The notes beneath the pieces were generated by a model that saw nothing but the letters and a program-made list of their open reading frames with translations, had not been told where the DNA came from and ran no database searches. A stretch of 9,155 nucleotides of DNA from an uncultured Acidimicrobium sp. Its GTDB lineage: Bacteria > Actinomycetota > Acidimicrobiia > Acidimicrobiales > Ilumatobacteraceae. Numbering within the stretch: position 1 is the stretch's first letter; each line of letters begins with the position of its first letter. Below are positions 1 through 6,514 of this stretch, piece by piece. Where the stretch lies: contig CAITUB010000187.1 in the NCBI GenBank assembly GCA_903895515.1, positions 1 through 9,155 of the forward strand, written 5' to 3'. Made by a program: the position numbers and the translations under genes.

Positions 1-1
1 A

Positions 2-541
2 ACTGGTGTTCCTGCAATGAAACTGATTGTTGACCACCTGCTGTCAAACGGTGGCAAGGGCATGATCTATTCACCGTTCTTCAATTACATGTACGGCGAC
101 TTGTCCATGACCTACGAAATGATGCAGCACCCACAAACGCGCAACGGCCTCAGCGATGCAGGAGCACATTGCGGTGCAATTTGTGATGGTGGAATGCCGA
201 CATTCATGCTCACCCACTGGGTTCGTGACCGTACGCGCGGACCAAAGTTGTCGCTTGAACACATTGTGTACCGCCAAACTCGCCACACTGCGGAATTGCA
301 TGGCCTGTTAGACCGCGGGCTACTGAAGCCGGGACTGAAAGCCGACATCAACATCGTCGACTTTGACAACCTCGGATTTGATATGCCGCAGATGGCCTAC
401 GACTTACCGGCAAATGGTCGCCGTCTCGTGCAACACGCAAATGGCTACGTGAAGACATTCGTCAGTGGTGTGCAAACCGTAGACAACGATGCATTCACCG
501 GCGAATTGCCAGGCGCACTCATTCGCGGACCACGCCGCTAA
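2..541 (+). CDS. Amidohydrolase, N-acyl-D-amino-acid deacylase-like (3' part only)
   Basis: This is the C-terminal 179 residues of a metal-dependent amidohydrolase of the Amidohydro_3/D-aminoacylase group, which hydrolyses N-acyl-amino acids or other cyclic or linear amides. The frame is open to the left edge, so the true start lies outside the window; the ATG at 17 is internal. Visible signatures are a NGLSDAGAH segment, whose Asp is at the place of the conserved late metal/catalytic aspartate of the family, then a GLLDRGLLKPGLKADINIVD segment and a final VKTFVSGV-type strand. The last two are the usual return into the small beta-sandwich domain of amidohydrolases. Family members are usually about 500-580 residues, so roughly two thirds of the gene is missing here. 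The stop TAA lies 7 nt from the stop of the converging DinB gene. The substrate cannot be told from this fragment. Confidence 0.85.
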   Translation, partial: TGVPAMKLIVDHLLSNGGKGMIYSPFFNYMYGDLSMTYEMMQHPQTRNGLSDAGAHCGAICDGGMPTFMLTHWVRDRTRGPKLSLEHIVYRQTRHTAELHGLLDRGLLKPGLKADINIVDFDNLGFDMPQMAYDLPANGRRLVQHANGYVKTFVSGVQTVDNDAFTGELPGALIRGPRR

Positions 542-548
542 CTACGAA

Positions 549-1118
549 TTAGGAAGTCATTCCCCCGAGGCCAACAAGTCCTCGTGCAAATTCAATTTCT
601 CCCATGTGGCGAAGTCCGTGTTGGTAAATCCAACACTCCACTGCGTCCAGCACGGTGATGCCAACTTCGCCAGCAACGCGCGCACTGTACGTGCTTTCAA
701 TCTGTGGCGGAAACGGCCGCGTAAAAATCACTCGAGTGAGTTCTTCTGGTTGTAGTTGCGCCAACCATTCATGCACGCGATTGAACACGATCTGCAAATA
801 CTCCTGAAATGCTTCGTAGTTGCCAATGCGCTGGCCCACCATTTCTTCAACGGTCTTGTGCTTGCCATGATCATTGATTGCAGGCGTAACGCGCTTGCTC
901 CATTCCACATCCCACACTGGTGACTGTCCAGTAATTAGCCAGAACGACGAATCGATCATGTTGGTGATGTGAAACAAGCTAAACGCAATTGGCAATACAC
1001 CTTCACGCTCAAAATGATTTACATGTTCAAGCGTCATGGTGCTGAGCGCCTGGTCGTATAACGAATGCAACGCTTTCATTCGTCGTTGCAATGAGTCAAT
1101 AATCAGTTCGTTTGACAT
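549..1118 (-). CDS. DinB-fold (DinB/YfiT-like) putative metal-dependent protein
   Basis: A 189-residue protein of the DinB/YfiT four-helix-bundle superfamily. Members bind a divalent metal through three histidines; several characterised ones in Gram-positive bacteria are mycothiol- or bacillithiol-dependent S-transferases or isomerases. The expected triad is visible: H50 in the LFHITNMID helix, and H167 and H171 in the C-terminal YQHGLRHMGEIEF segment, matching the HxxxH-G-[EQ]-[IL] pattern. There is no signal peptide or membrane helix, so it is cytoplasmic. The start is fixed by a good ribosome site, AAAGGAA, on the minus strand at 1130-1124, which lies inside the 3' end of the sulfatase gene. 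Only 2 nt separate the sulfatase stop from this start, so the two are almost certainly one transcript. A thiol-transfer or detoxification role beside the sulfatase is inferred; the family is clear but the reaction is not. Confidence 0.85.
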   Translation of the reverse strand: MSNELIIDSLQRRMKALHSLYDQALSTMTLEHVNHFEREGVLPIAFSLFHITNMIDSSFWLITGQSPVWDVEWSKRVTPAINDHGKHKTVEEMVGQRIGNYEAFQEYLQIVFNRVHEWLAQLQPEELTRVIFTRPFPPQIESTYSARVAGEVGITVLDAVECWIYQHGLRHMGEIEFARGLVGLGGMTS

Positions 1119-1120
1119 GG

Positions 1121-3379
1121 CTATTCCTTTGCTGCTTCTGCACGCATCTCTGCCTGCTCGTCAATTTTTGTTGGACGGCTCCGAATTTCGAATGTTGCTT
1201 GCACAATCTTTCCTGTAAATGGAAATGGCGCTACATAGTCTGGGCATACCGGCGATAGCCGATCACATCCCAAGTCCATTCCCATGCTTCCTAAAATTCG
1301 CATGATCTTTGGAATGTGCACATTGCCAATTTCTTTGCCATCTACCAACAACGTAATGGTGCCGGTTTCGCCTTCCCGATCAAACCGCGCTGCAAGCGTG
1401 TGCTTGCCCGCTGAAAGAGAAACTGGAGCGCTCGCTCGTTGATGTTTGCCAAGCGCGTTGTAATAGAAATTCAACTCTCCGTTGCGAATGAACATTGAAT
1501 GTCCAATGTTGTGCCCACCGCGGGCGTAAATCACACCTTCTAGTGGAGTGTTTCCTACTTCAACATCAGCCGTAAACGTCCAGGCACGACCACTGAGCAT
1601 TGGGCAAGCATCGGATGGAATGTGGGCAATCGGTGGGTAATACGTATAGGTGTTGCCATAGTGCGGTGAACCAGGACGAGATTTAGTTCCAAAGATTTCG
1701 ATGCCGCGATCATCGAGTGGAAGCACTCCATACTTTTCTGCTTCTTCCCACCACAGTGCAATCATCTTCTTCAGGCGTTCTGGTTCTTTCGATGACAAGT
1801 CATGCATTTCCGAGAAGTCTTCAGTCAGGTTGTACAAGCCCCATGTGTCGTTTTCATATGGCACGTTTTGGTCATGGAACGTGACCGCTTTGTAGCCCTC
1901 TGACCAAATGGCACGATGCCCCATCATTTCGAAATACTGTGGCCCGCGCTTATTTCCTTGCACCGGCCCACCAAATGTGTAGCGCAGGCTTTCACCGTGC
2001 ATTGCCATTTGTTCATGTCCGTTGAGCATTTTTGGCTGTTCAATTCCGAGCGATTCGTACACGGTTGCTGCGATATCAGAAATATGGCAGAACTGAGTGC
2101 GCACTGCACCAGGGTCAGCAATTTCCTTTGGCCACTTGATGATCAGTGAGTCACGAATTCCGCCGCCATAAGTTTGCGACTTGTACCAACGACTAGGTGT
2201 GTTGCCAACTTGCGACCATCCCCACGGATAATTCGAATGCGCCTTCTTTGTGCCGATGTAGTCAAGCCTGTTGGCAACAATTTCATCAACATTTTCCCAT
2301 TCGCTGTTGAAGAAGCTCCACTCGTCCATCACGCCTTGTGGTCCACCTTCGCGGCTTGCACCATTGTCCGACAACAACACGATCATGGTGTTGTCAGACA
2401 TTCCGCGCTCTTCCAAAAATGCAAGCAGTCTGCCAATTTGGGCGTCGGTGTGATCGAGCATTGCTGCAAACGCTTCTTGCAGCCTGCACGCAAACAACTG
2501 CTCGTTCTTCGTCAACTCCACCCACGGGCGAACACCCGGGTTGCGCATGGCAAGCGTGGTGTCCTGCGGAATAACTCCCATTTCTTTTTGGCGTGCAAAC
2601 ACTCTGTCGCGATGCACATCCCAACCCTCGTCAAACTTGCCACGCCATTTCGCTAGGTACGAATCAGGTGCATGGTGCGGTGCATGTTGTGCACCAAATG
2701 CCAAGTACAAATAAAACGGTCGGTCCGGTCGAACCGAAACCAAGTCGCGTATCCACGTAGTTGATTGATCAATCAAGTCTTCAGTGAGGTGATAACCCTC
2801 CTCCGGAGTGCGCGGAGGAAGAATGTGCTGATTGTCTTGTGTGAGTTCTGGATAGAACTGATCCGTTTCGCCGTTCAAGAATCCGTAGAAGCGATCAAAG
2901 CCTTTTTGTAGTGGCCAGTTGTGATGTGGGCCAGCAGCAGTGCATTCTTCCATCGGAGCCAAGTGCCACTTACCTGCGCAAAAAGTGGCGTACCCCTGCG
3001 TGCGCAATACTTCTGCAATGGTTCCCGCACGCGGGGAAATTCCACCGCGCATGTTGGGAAAACCCGTGTTCCAGTTTGATACTCCGCGCATGCCAACCGA
3101 GTGGTGATTGCGTCCCGTCAACAACGATGCTCGCGAAGGTGAACACAGCGCAGTGGTGTGAAATCCCGTGTATCTCAGGCCAGTTGCGGCAAGTGAATCG
3201 ATATTGGGAGTTGGTATTTCACTGCCGAAACAACTTGGGTGAGCGAAGCCCATGTCATCAAACACGATGGTGATCACATTTGGTCCACCAAGGGCTTTGG
3301 GTAATTCGGGCCACGAAGGAGTTGACTCTTGATAGGTGCTGGCGATCTTGCCCGTAAAACTCGGCTCGTACTGACTCAT
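1121..3379 (-). CDS. Formylglycine-dependent sulfatase (arylsulfatase family)
   Basis: A 752-residue sulfatase that hydrolyses a sulfate ester. The signature CSPSRASLLTG begins at C79, the cysteine that must be oxidised to formylglycine, with R83 following. Other active-site residues can be placed by comparison with known arylsulfatases: metal ligands D41-D42 (VFDDMG) and D338-N339 (SDNG), K137 and H139 (GKWH), H235 (APHHAP) and probably K400. Residues about 590-735 form a beta-rich region resembling a LamG/concanavalin-like jelly roll, as in other long actinobacterial sulfatases. No signal peptide or lipobox is visible at the N terminus, so the enzyme appears cytoplasmic. A formylglycine-generating enzyme is required but is not encoded in this window. 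The start at 3379 is supported by an AAGGGGG site 8 nt upstream. It heads an operon with the DinB gene and is divergent from the TetR-dehalogenase operon. The natural substrate is unknown. Confidence 0.95.
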   Translation of the reverse strand: MSQYEPSFTGKIASTYQESTPSWPELPKALGGPNVITIVFDDMGFAHPSCFGSEIPTPNIDSLAATGLRYTGFHTTALCSPSRASLLTGRNHHSVGMRGVSNWNTGFPNMRGGISPRAGTIAEVLRTQGYATFCAGKWHLAPMEECTAAGPHHNWPLQKGFDRFYGFLNGETDQFYPELTQDNQHILPPRTPEEGYHLTEDLIDQSTTWIRDLVSVRPDRPFYLYLAFGAQHAPHHAPDSYLAKWRGKFDEGWDVHRDRVFARQKEMGVIPQDTTLAMRNPGVRPWVELTKNEQLFACRLQEAFAAMLDHTDAQIGRLLAFLEERGMSDNTMIVLLSDNGASREGGPQGVMDEWSFFNSEWENVDEIVANRLDYIGTKKAHSNYPWGWSQVGNTPSRWYKSQTYGGGIRDSLIIKWPKEIADPGAVRTQFCHISDIAATVYESLGIEQPKMLNGHEQMAMHGESLRYTFGGPVQGNKRGPQYFEMMGHRAIWSEGYKAVTFHDQNVPYENDTWGLYNLTEDFSEMHDLSSKEPERLKKMIALWWEEAEKYGVLPLDDRGIEIFGTKSRPGSPHYGNTYTYYPPIAHIPSDACPMLSGRAWTFTADVEVGNTPLEGVIYARGGHNIGHSMFIRNGELNFYYNALGKHQRASAPVSLSAGKHTLAARFDREGETGTITLLVDGKEIGNVHIPKIMRILGSMGMDLGCDRLSPVCPDYVAPFPFTGKIVQATFEIRSRPTKIDEQAEMRAEAAKE

Positions 3380-3387
3380 TGCATTTG

Positions 3388-3394
3388 CCCCCTT
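3388..3394 (-). promoter_or_regulatory. Ribosome binding site of the sulfatase
   Basis: On the minus strand this reads AAGGGGG, ending 8 nt before the ATG. It is the mirror image of the site in front of the divergent gene: CCCCCTTG at 3388-3395 pairs with CAAGGGGG at 3437-3444. It confirms the sulfatase start. Confidence 0.8.
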
Positions 3395-3422
3395 GCACAG
3401 ACTCTATGTTTTGTCATAGAGT
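3394..3422 (+). promoter_or_regulatory. Candidate rightward promoter of the DUF1330-tetR-dehalogenase operon
   Basis: A weak -35 box, TTGCAC (3394-3399), and a -10 box, TAGAGT (3417-3422), are separated by exactly 17 bp. The -10 lies inside the right arm of the 12-bp inverted repeat. Transcription would start near 3429 and give a leader of about 21 nt carrying the AAGGGGG site. The assignment rests on sequence and on symmetry with the leftward promoter. The -35 matches consensus at only three of six positions. Confidence 0.45.
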
Positions 3423-3426
3423 CTGT
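3397..3426. promoter_or_regulatory. Perfect 12-bp inverted repeat, probable TetR operator
   Basis: The left arm ACAGACTCTATG (3397-3408) and the right arm CATAGAGTCTGT (3415-3426) are exact reverse complements, separated by TTTTGT. It sits in the middle of the 70-bp gap between two divergent operons and covers the -10 boxes of both candidate promoters, so a bound protein would block both. A TetR-family gene lies in the rightward operon (4168-4767), and such regulators commonly bind palindromes of this size in the promoter of their own operon. A terminator is unlikely because the repeat lies between two gene starts and lacks a T-run after the right arm. The identity of the binding protein is inferred. 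Confidence 0.75.
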
Positions 3427-3429
3427 CAA
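3401..3429 (-). promoter_or_regulatory. Candidate leftward promoter of the sulfatase-DinB operon
   Basis: On the minus strand a perfect TTGACA -35 box (3429-3424) is followed after 17 bp by TAGAGT (3406-3401), four of six matches to TATAAT. The expected start of transcription near 3394 leaves a very short leader that begins at the ribosome site. The -10 box lies inside the left arm of the inverted repeat and the -35 overlaps the end of the right arm, so repression by a bound dimer is the natural reading. Confidence 0.6.
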
Positions 3430-3437
3430 AACACATC

Positions 3438-3444
3438 AAGGGGG
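3438..3444 (+). promoter_or_regulatory. Ribosome binding site of the DUF1330-like gene
   Basis: AAGGGGG ends 5 nt before the ATG at 3450. It is strong and fixes the start of the first gene of the rightward operon. Confidence 0.8.
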
Positions 3445-3449
3445 AAACG

Positions 3450-4163
3450 ATGTCAGAAGAAAAAACACCAAATCTCAAGCACAAATACGGCCGAATTGAC
3501 TTGGACTATGCCGCACAACTTGCGACAACTCCCCCAGAACAAGACGGACCAATCTTCATGGTCAACCTGATGAAGTACCACGACGTTGCCCAATACAGCA
3601 GCGCCGATGCTCCACAAGTAAGTGGACGCGAAGCAGATGACAAATATAACCCTGCATCAATTCTGAACAAGATCGGTGCAGACATTGTGTTCGTTGCCGA
3701 CGTAACGAAGAATCACATTGGCGACGAAGACTGGGATCGCATTGCCATCGTTCGCTACGCAACTCGCAAATCATTTATCGATATGCAGCAACGCAAAGAC
3801 TTCGCCGAAAAGCATGAGCACAAAGCTGCCGGAATGAAGCGCACCACCATTGTGTGTTGCAGGCCAGTAGACGAAGCGCTAGACACACGCACTCGACCAG
3901 AAGACTTCGGTCTACGAAACATCGTTATGGTGGTGCGTCAAGCTGCAGACCGCGAGCAGGTTCTCAATTCAGTGCCGAACGCTGTTGGCATGTGGGCGGA
4001 AGGAACCATCATTGGTGACGGTCGTAAATATGACACAGTGCAGTTTGTTCACGTTGCTACCGAACAAGAAGCAGATGCGCTCGTTGCATCAATTAACGGG
4101 CTTTCATCTGGCGAAAGCTACGCGATGACGCTTTCTGCTTCGGTTGACGGAATTACCTCATAG
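3450..4163 (+). CDS. DUF1330-like dimeric alpha/beta-barrel protein
   Basis: A 237-residue cytoplasmic protein with no signal or membrane segment. Residues about 33-137 resemble DUF1330/dimeric alpha-beta-barrel (ferredoxin-like) proteins: GPIFMVNLMKY, then a GREADDKYNP segment, a strand GADIVFVADV, and DWDRIAIVRYATRKSFIDM leading to a helix with RKDFAEKHEHKAAGM. Residues about 155-235 seem to repeat the strand-helix-strand order (NIVMVVRQAADREQVLNS, TVQFVHVATEQEADALVASI), so the chain may hold two ferredoxin-like halves in one polypeptide. The function of the group is poorly known; relatives include monooxygenase-like and stress-responsive barrel proteins, but no catalytic residue can be named. 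It is the first gene of the operon with tetR, 4 nt upstream of it, and probably acts in the same pathway, possibly on a small product of the sulfatase or dehalogenase. That role is inferred. Confidence 0.75.
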   Translation: MSEEKTPNLKHKYGRIDLDYAAQLATTPPEQDGPIFMVNLMKYHDVAQYSSADAPQVSGREADDKYNPASILNKIGADIVFVADVTKNHIGDEDWDRIAIVRYATRKSFIDMQQRKDFAEKHEHKAAGMKRTTIVCCRPVDEALDTRTRPEDFGLRNIVMVVRQAADREQVLNSVPNAVGMWAEGTIIGDGRKYDTVQFVHVATEQEADALVASINGLSSGESYAMTLSASVDGITS

Positions 4164-4167
4164 CAAC

Positions 4168-4767
4168 ATGACCAACATTCCAGCATCGGCGATCGATGGT
4201 CGGAGCCTGCGTCGCGAACGCAATCGACAAGACATCGTTGATGCCCTACTCGGGCTTATTGAAAACGGAGAAACCGAAATCAGTGCAGCTCTCATTGCGA
4301 GCAAGGCTGGCCTTTCGGAGCGGTCCATCTTTCGGTATTTCGATGACGTAAACGATCTCTACCGTTCCGTTTGCGACCTGGCATTTTCGAAGGAAATTGA
4401 GTTTGCACTCATCGATGACGCTGGTGTCGGTTCGCTTGATACGAAGATTGAAAACTTCGTCAATCAACGCGTTCGCATTTACACCATGAACGAAAAAATT
4501 GCTCCGGCTGCACGTTCATTTGCATTTAAAAATCCCATCATCAAAAATCAACTTGTCTTTGGTCGCAAGTTACTGCGCGCACAAATCGCTAAGCACTTTG
4601 CCGAGGAGCTCTCTACATTCGACAAATCGCAACAGCAGGTTGCAGTTGCCATCATCGATGCTCTCACCACATTTGAGAGCTACGACATGATGCGCTCAGA
4701 CCAGAAGATGTCAGTTCAGACCATTAAATCAATACTTTCCGCAGCCATTAGAAAGGCACTCCAATGA
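4168..4767 (+). CDS. TetR/AcrR-family transcriptional regulator
   Basis: A 199-residue regulator. The N-terminal helix-turn-helix is clear at about residues 38-57 (ISAALIASKAGLSERSIFRYF region), preceded by a basic RRERNRQDIVDALL helix and followed by the ligand-binding helical core. I chose the ATG at 4168, 4 nt after the previous stop. An in-frame TTG at 4144 would add eight residues and overlap the upstream gene, but it has no ribosome site. Neither start has a convincing one, so translation may be coupled to the upstream gene. The stop overlaps the start of the dehalogenase (ATGA). It is the only regulator in the locus, so it is the best candidate to bind the palindrome at 3397-3426 and to control both divergent operons. 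The ligand is probably a substrate or product of these enzymes, which is an inference. Confidence 0.92.
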   Translation: MTNIPASAIDGRSLRRERNRQDIVDALLGLIENGETEISAALIASKAGLSERSIFRYFDDVNDLYRSVCDLAFSKEIEFALIDDAGVGSLDTKIENFVNQRVRIYTMNEKIAPAARSFAFKNPIIKNQLVFGRKLLRAQIAKHFAEELSTFDKSQQQVAVAIIDALTTFESYDMMRSDQKMSVQTIKSILSAAIRKALQ

Positions 4768-5678
4768 AAGCGCTTCGCACACCAGACTCTCAGTTTGACA
4801 ATCTTGCCGATTACCCGTTTGCCCCTCATTACGCCGAAATCAACGATCTTGATAGTGGCAAACTCCGCGTTCATTACATCGATGAAGGCCCACGTGATGG
4901 CGAAATCGTGTTGCTCATGCACGGTGAACCATCGTGGTCATACCTTTACCGCAAGATGATCCCCATTTTCGTTGCCGCGGGACATCGCGTTATCGCCCCA
5001 GACCTTGTCGGCTTCGGAAAATCTGACAAGCCGTCTGAAAAGTCCGACTACTCGTATTCGCGTCACGTGCAATGGATGGCCGAGTTGCTCTTTGATCACC
5101 TGTCCATTCGCAAGGCCACTTTCTTTGGTCAAGACTGGGGCGGGCTAGTTGGCCTTCGCTTGGTTGCCGCAGAACCTGAGCGTTTCTCGCGCATTGTGGT
5201 CAGTAACACCGGTCTTCCAACTGGTGAGCAACCACCAACCGATGCCTTCATTGCCTGGCGTGACTTCTCGCAGAATTCAAAAGTGTTCCCAATTGGCACC
5301 ATCGTCAACGGTGGAAGTGCAACCGACTTAAGTGAAGCAACTATCGCTGCCTACGATGCGCCATACCCCGACGACTCGTATAAGGCTGGCGCGCGAATTT
5401 TCCCTTCGTTCGTTCCAACATCGGTTACCGACCCTGCACACAACGACAATGTCGCGGCATGGGAAATACTGAAGAAGTTTGAGCGTCCGGTGTTGTGTTG
5501 CTTTGGCGACAAAGACCCCGTTACCAAGGGTGGCGCGAAACCTTTCATGAAGTTGATTCCTGGAGCGCAAAACCAACCACACGTCACCATCGAAGGTGGC
5601 GGACATTTCATTCAGGAAGACAAAGGCGAAGAACTCGCCACACTTATTAATTCATTCATCGCATCGACGCCTTTGTAA
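4764..5678 (+). CDS. Haloalkane dehalogenase, subfamily I-like (alpha/beta hydrolase)
   Basis: A 304-residue alpha/beta hydrolase close in length and motifs to subfamily-I haloalkane dehalogenases such as DhlA. These replace a halogen on an alkyl carbon with hydroxyl, releasing halide and a proton. Visible are the oxyanion-hole motif HGEPSWSYLYRKMIP (E55), APDLVGFGKSDKP, and the nucleophile elbow FGQDWGG with D124 and halide-binding W125. A cap-domain tryptophan W165 sits in FIAWRDF, the acid D251 in FGDKDPV and the base H281 in GGGHFIQED. All five residues of the Asp-His-Asp plus Trp-Trp pattern are therefore present. It is cytoplasmic, with no signal peptide. The start overlaps the tetR stop by 4 bp, and GAAAGG lies 7 nt upstream. 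The main alternative is an epoxide hydrolase, which shares the Asp nucleophile but normally uses cap tyrosines rather than the Trp pair; this makes dehalogenase the better call. Confidence 0.85.
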   Translation: MKALRTPDSQFDNLADYPFAPHYAEINDLDSGKLRVHYIDEGPRDGEIVLLMHGEPSWSYLYRKMIPIFVAAGHRVIAPDLVGFGKSDKPSEKSDYSYSRHVQWMAELLFDHLSIRKATFFGQDWGGLVGLRLVAAEPERFSRIVVSNTGLPTGEQPPTDAFIAWRDFSQNSKVFPIGTIVNGGSATDLSEATIAAYDAPYPDDSYKAGARIFPSFVPTSVTDPAHNDNVAAWEILKKFERPVLCCFGDKDPVTKGGAKPFMKLIPGAQNQPHVTIEGGGHFIQEDKGEELATLINSFIASTPL

Positions 5679-5689
5679 AGGACACCAAA

Positions 5690-6514
5690 ATGGAAATCAC
5701 TCTGCTTGGAACTGGAAGCCCGCTACCCGACCCACGTCGAGGCGGGCCAGCAACATTGGTTCGAGCAGGTGGACAAACCATCCTCGTTGATGCTGGTCGA
5801 GCAGTTGTCATGCGCCTTGCAGGTGCGGGCACATTGCCCGTGCTGTTGAATGCAGTGCTTATCACCCATCTACACAGCGACCACATCACCGATTTAAATG
5901 ATGTCATCACGAGCCATTGGGTTATGACCGGCATTGAAACACCGCTCAATGTGTACGGCCCTCCGGGAACCCAAACCGTGGTGGACGGAATTTTGATGAT
6001 GCTTGCACCAGACATTTCATATCGTCTTGCACACCACACCGACACACTTACCTATAAGCCAAAAGTCGTAGTTACCGAAGTGAAGCCTGGAGCAACATTT
6101 GCAATTGGCGATGTACAAGTAAAAGTTGCACGCACGCATCACCAACCAGTTGAGCCAACAGTTGCATTCCGTTTAGAGCACGATGGCAAGTCAGTCGTGC
6201 TTGGTGGCGATGGCATTCCGTGCGACACGCTGGACGAAATTTGTGCCGGTGCCGATGCCTACGTGCAGACCGTGATCCGCGAAGACTTGGTCAAGCTCGT
6301 TAAAAACAAGCGATTCCTCGACATTTTGGACTATCACTCAACGGTTGAGCAGGCTGCACAAACAGCAACCAAGGCTGGCATCAAGAAATTGATCCTCACG
6401 CACTACGTTCCCTCAATGCAGCCCGGTCAAGAAGAGGAATGGCGTGCATTTGCTGCAAAGTATTTCGACGGTGAAATCGTGCTTGGTGACGACCTCACCA
6501 CTACCACCATCTAA
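5690..6514 (+). CDS. Metallo-beta-lactamase-fold hydrolase, RNase Z/arylsulfatase-like
   Basis: A 274-residue MBL-fold hydrolase of the RNase Z-like branch, which also contains AtsA-type arylsulfatases and assorted esterases or phosphodiesterases. The N-terminal strand EITLLGTGSPLPDPRRGG and the metal motif HLHSDH (H60, H62, D64, H65) are present. Further candidate ligands follow: H150 or H151 in RTHHQP, the bridging D174 in LGGDG, and H238 in LTHYVP. H216 in DYHST matches the additional histidine motif of RNase Z-like enzymes. A long exosite arm typical of tRNA-processing RNase Z is not obvious, so I do not call it rnz. AAAGGA lies 7 nt before the ATG, and the gap to the dehalogenase is 11 nt, so it is the last gene of the operon. 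A role as second sulfatase, lactonase or esterase in the same pathway is inferred. Its stop overlaps the converging toxin stop by 4 bp. Confidence 0.85.
   Translation: MEITLLGTGSPLPDPRRGGPATLVRAGGQTILVDAGRAVVMRLAGAGTLPVLLNAVLITHLHSDHITDLNDVITSHWVMTGIETPLNVYGPPGTQTVVDGILMMLAPDISYRLAHHTDTLTYKPKVVVTEVKPGATFAIGDVQVKVARTHHQPVEPTVAFRLEHDGKSVVLGGDGIPCDTLDEICAGADAYVQTVIREDLVKLVKNKRFLDILDYHSTVEQAAQTATKAGIKKLILTHYVPSMQPGQEEEWRAFAAKYFDGEIVLGDDLTTTTI

Noticed and set aside
567..585. CGAGG/CCTCG small hairpin near the convergent stops of the amidohydrolase and DinB genes, considered as a terminator
   Set aside because: Only five pairs with a long loop, no T-run, and it lies inside the DinB coding sequence.
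2174..2656. A 160-residue open frame opposite the sulfatase gene
   Set aside because: It lies wholly inside the conserved sulfatase catalytic region on the other strand, with no ribosome site and no recognisable domain.
4144..4167. TTG start adding eight residues to the TetR protein
   Set aside because: There is no ribosome site and it would overlap the upstream gene by 20 bases. The ATG at 4168, 4 nt after the preceding stop, is the simpler choice.
4784..4791. CAGACTCT near the start of the dehalogenase gene, like half of the operator palindrome
   Set aside because: It is only eight bases, has no second arm and lies inside coding sequence. It is best explained by chance.
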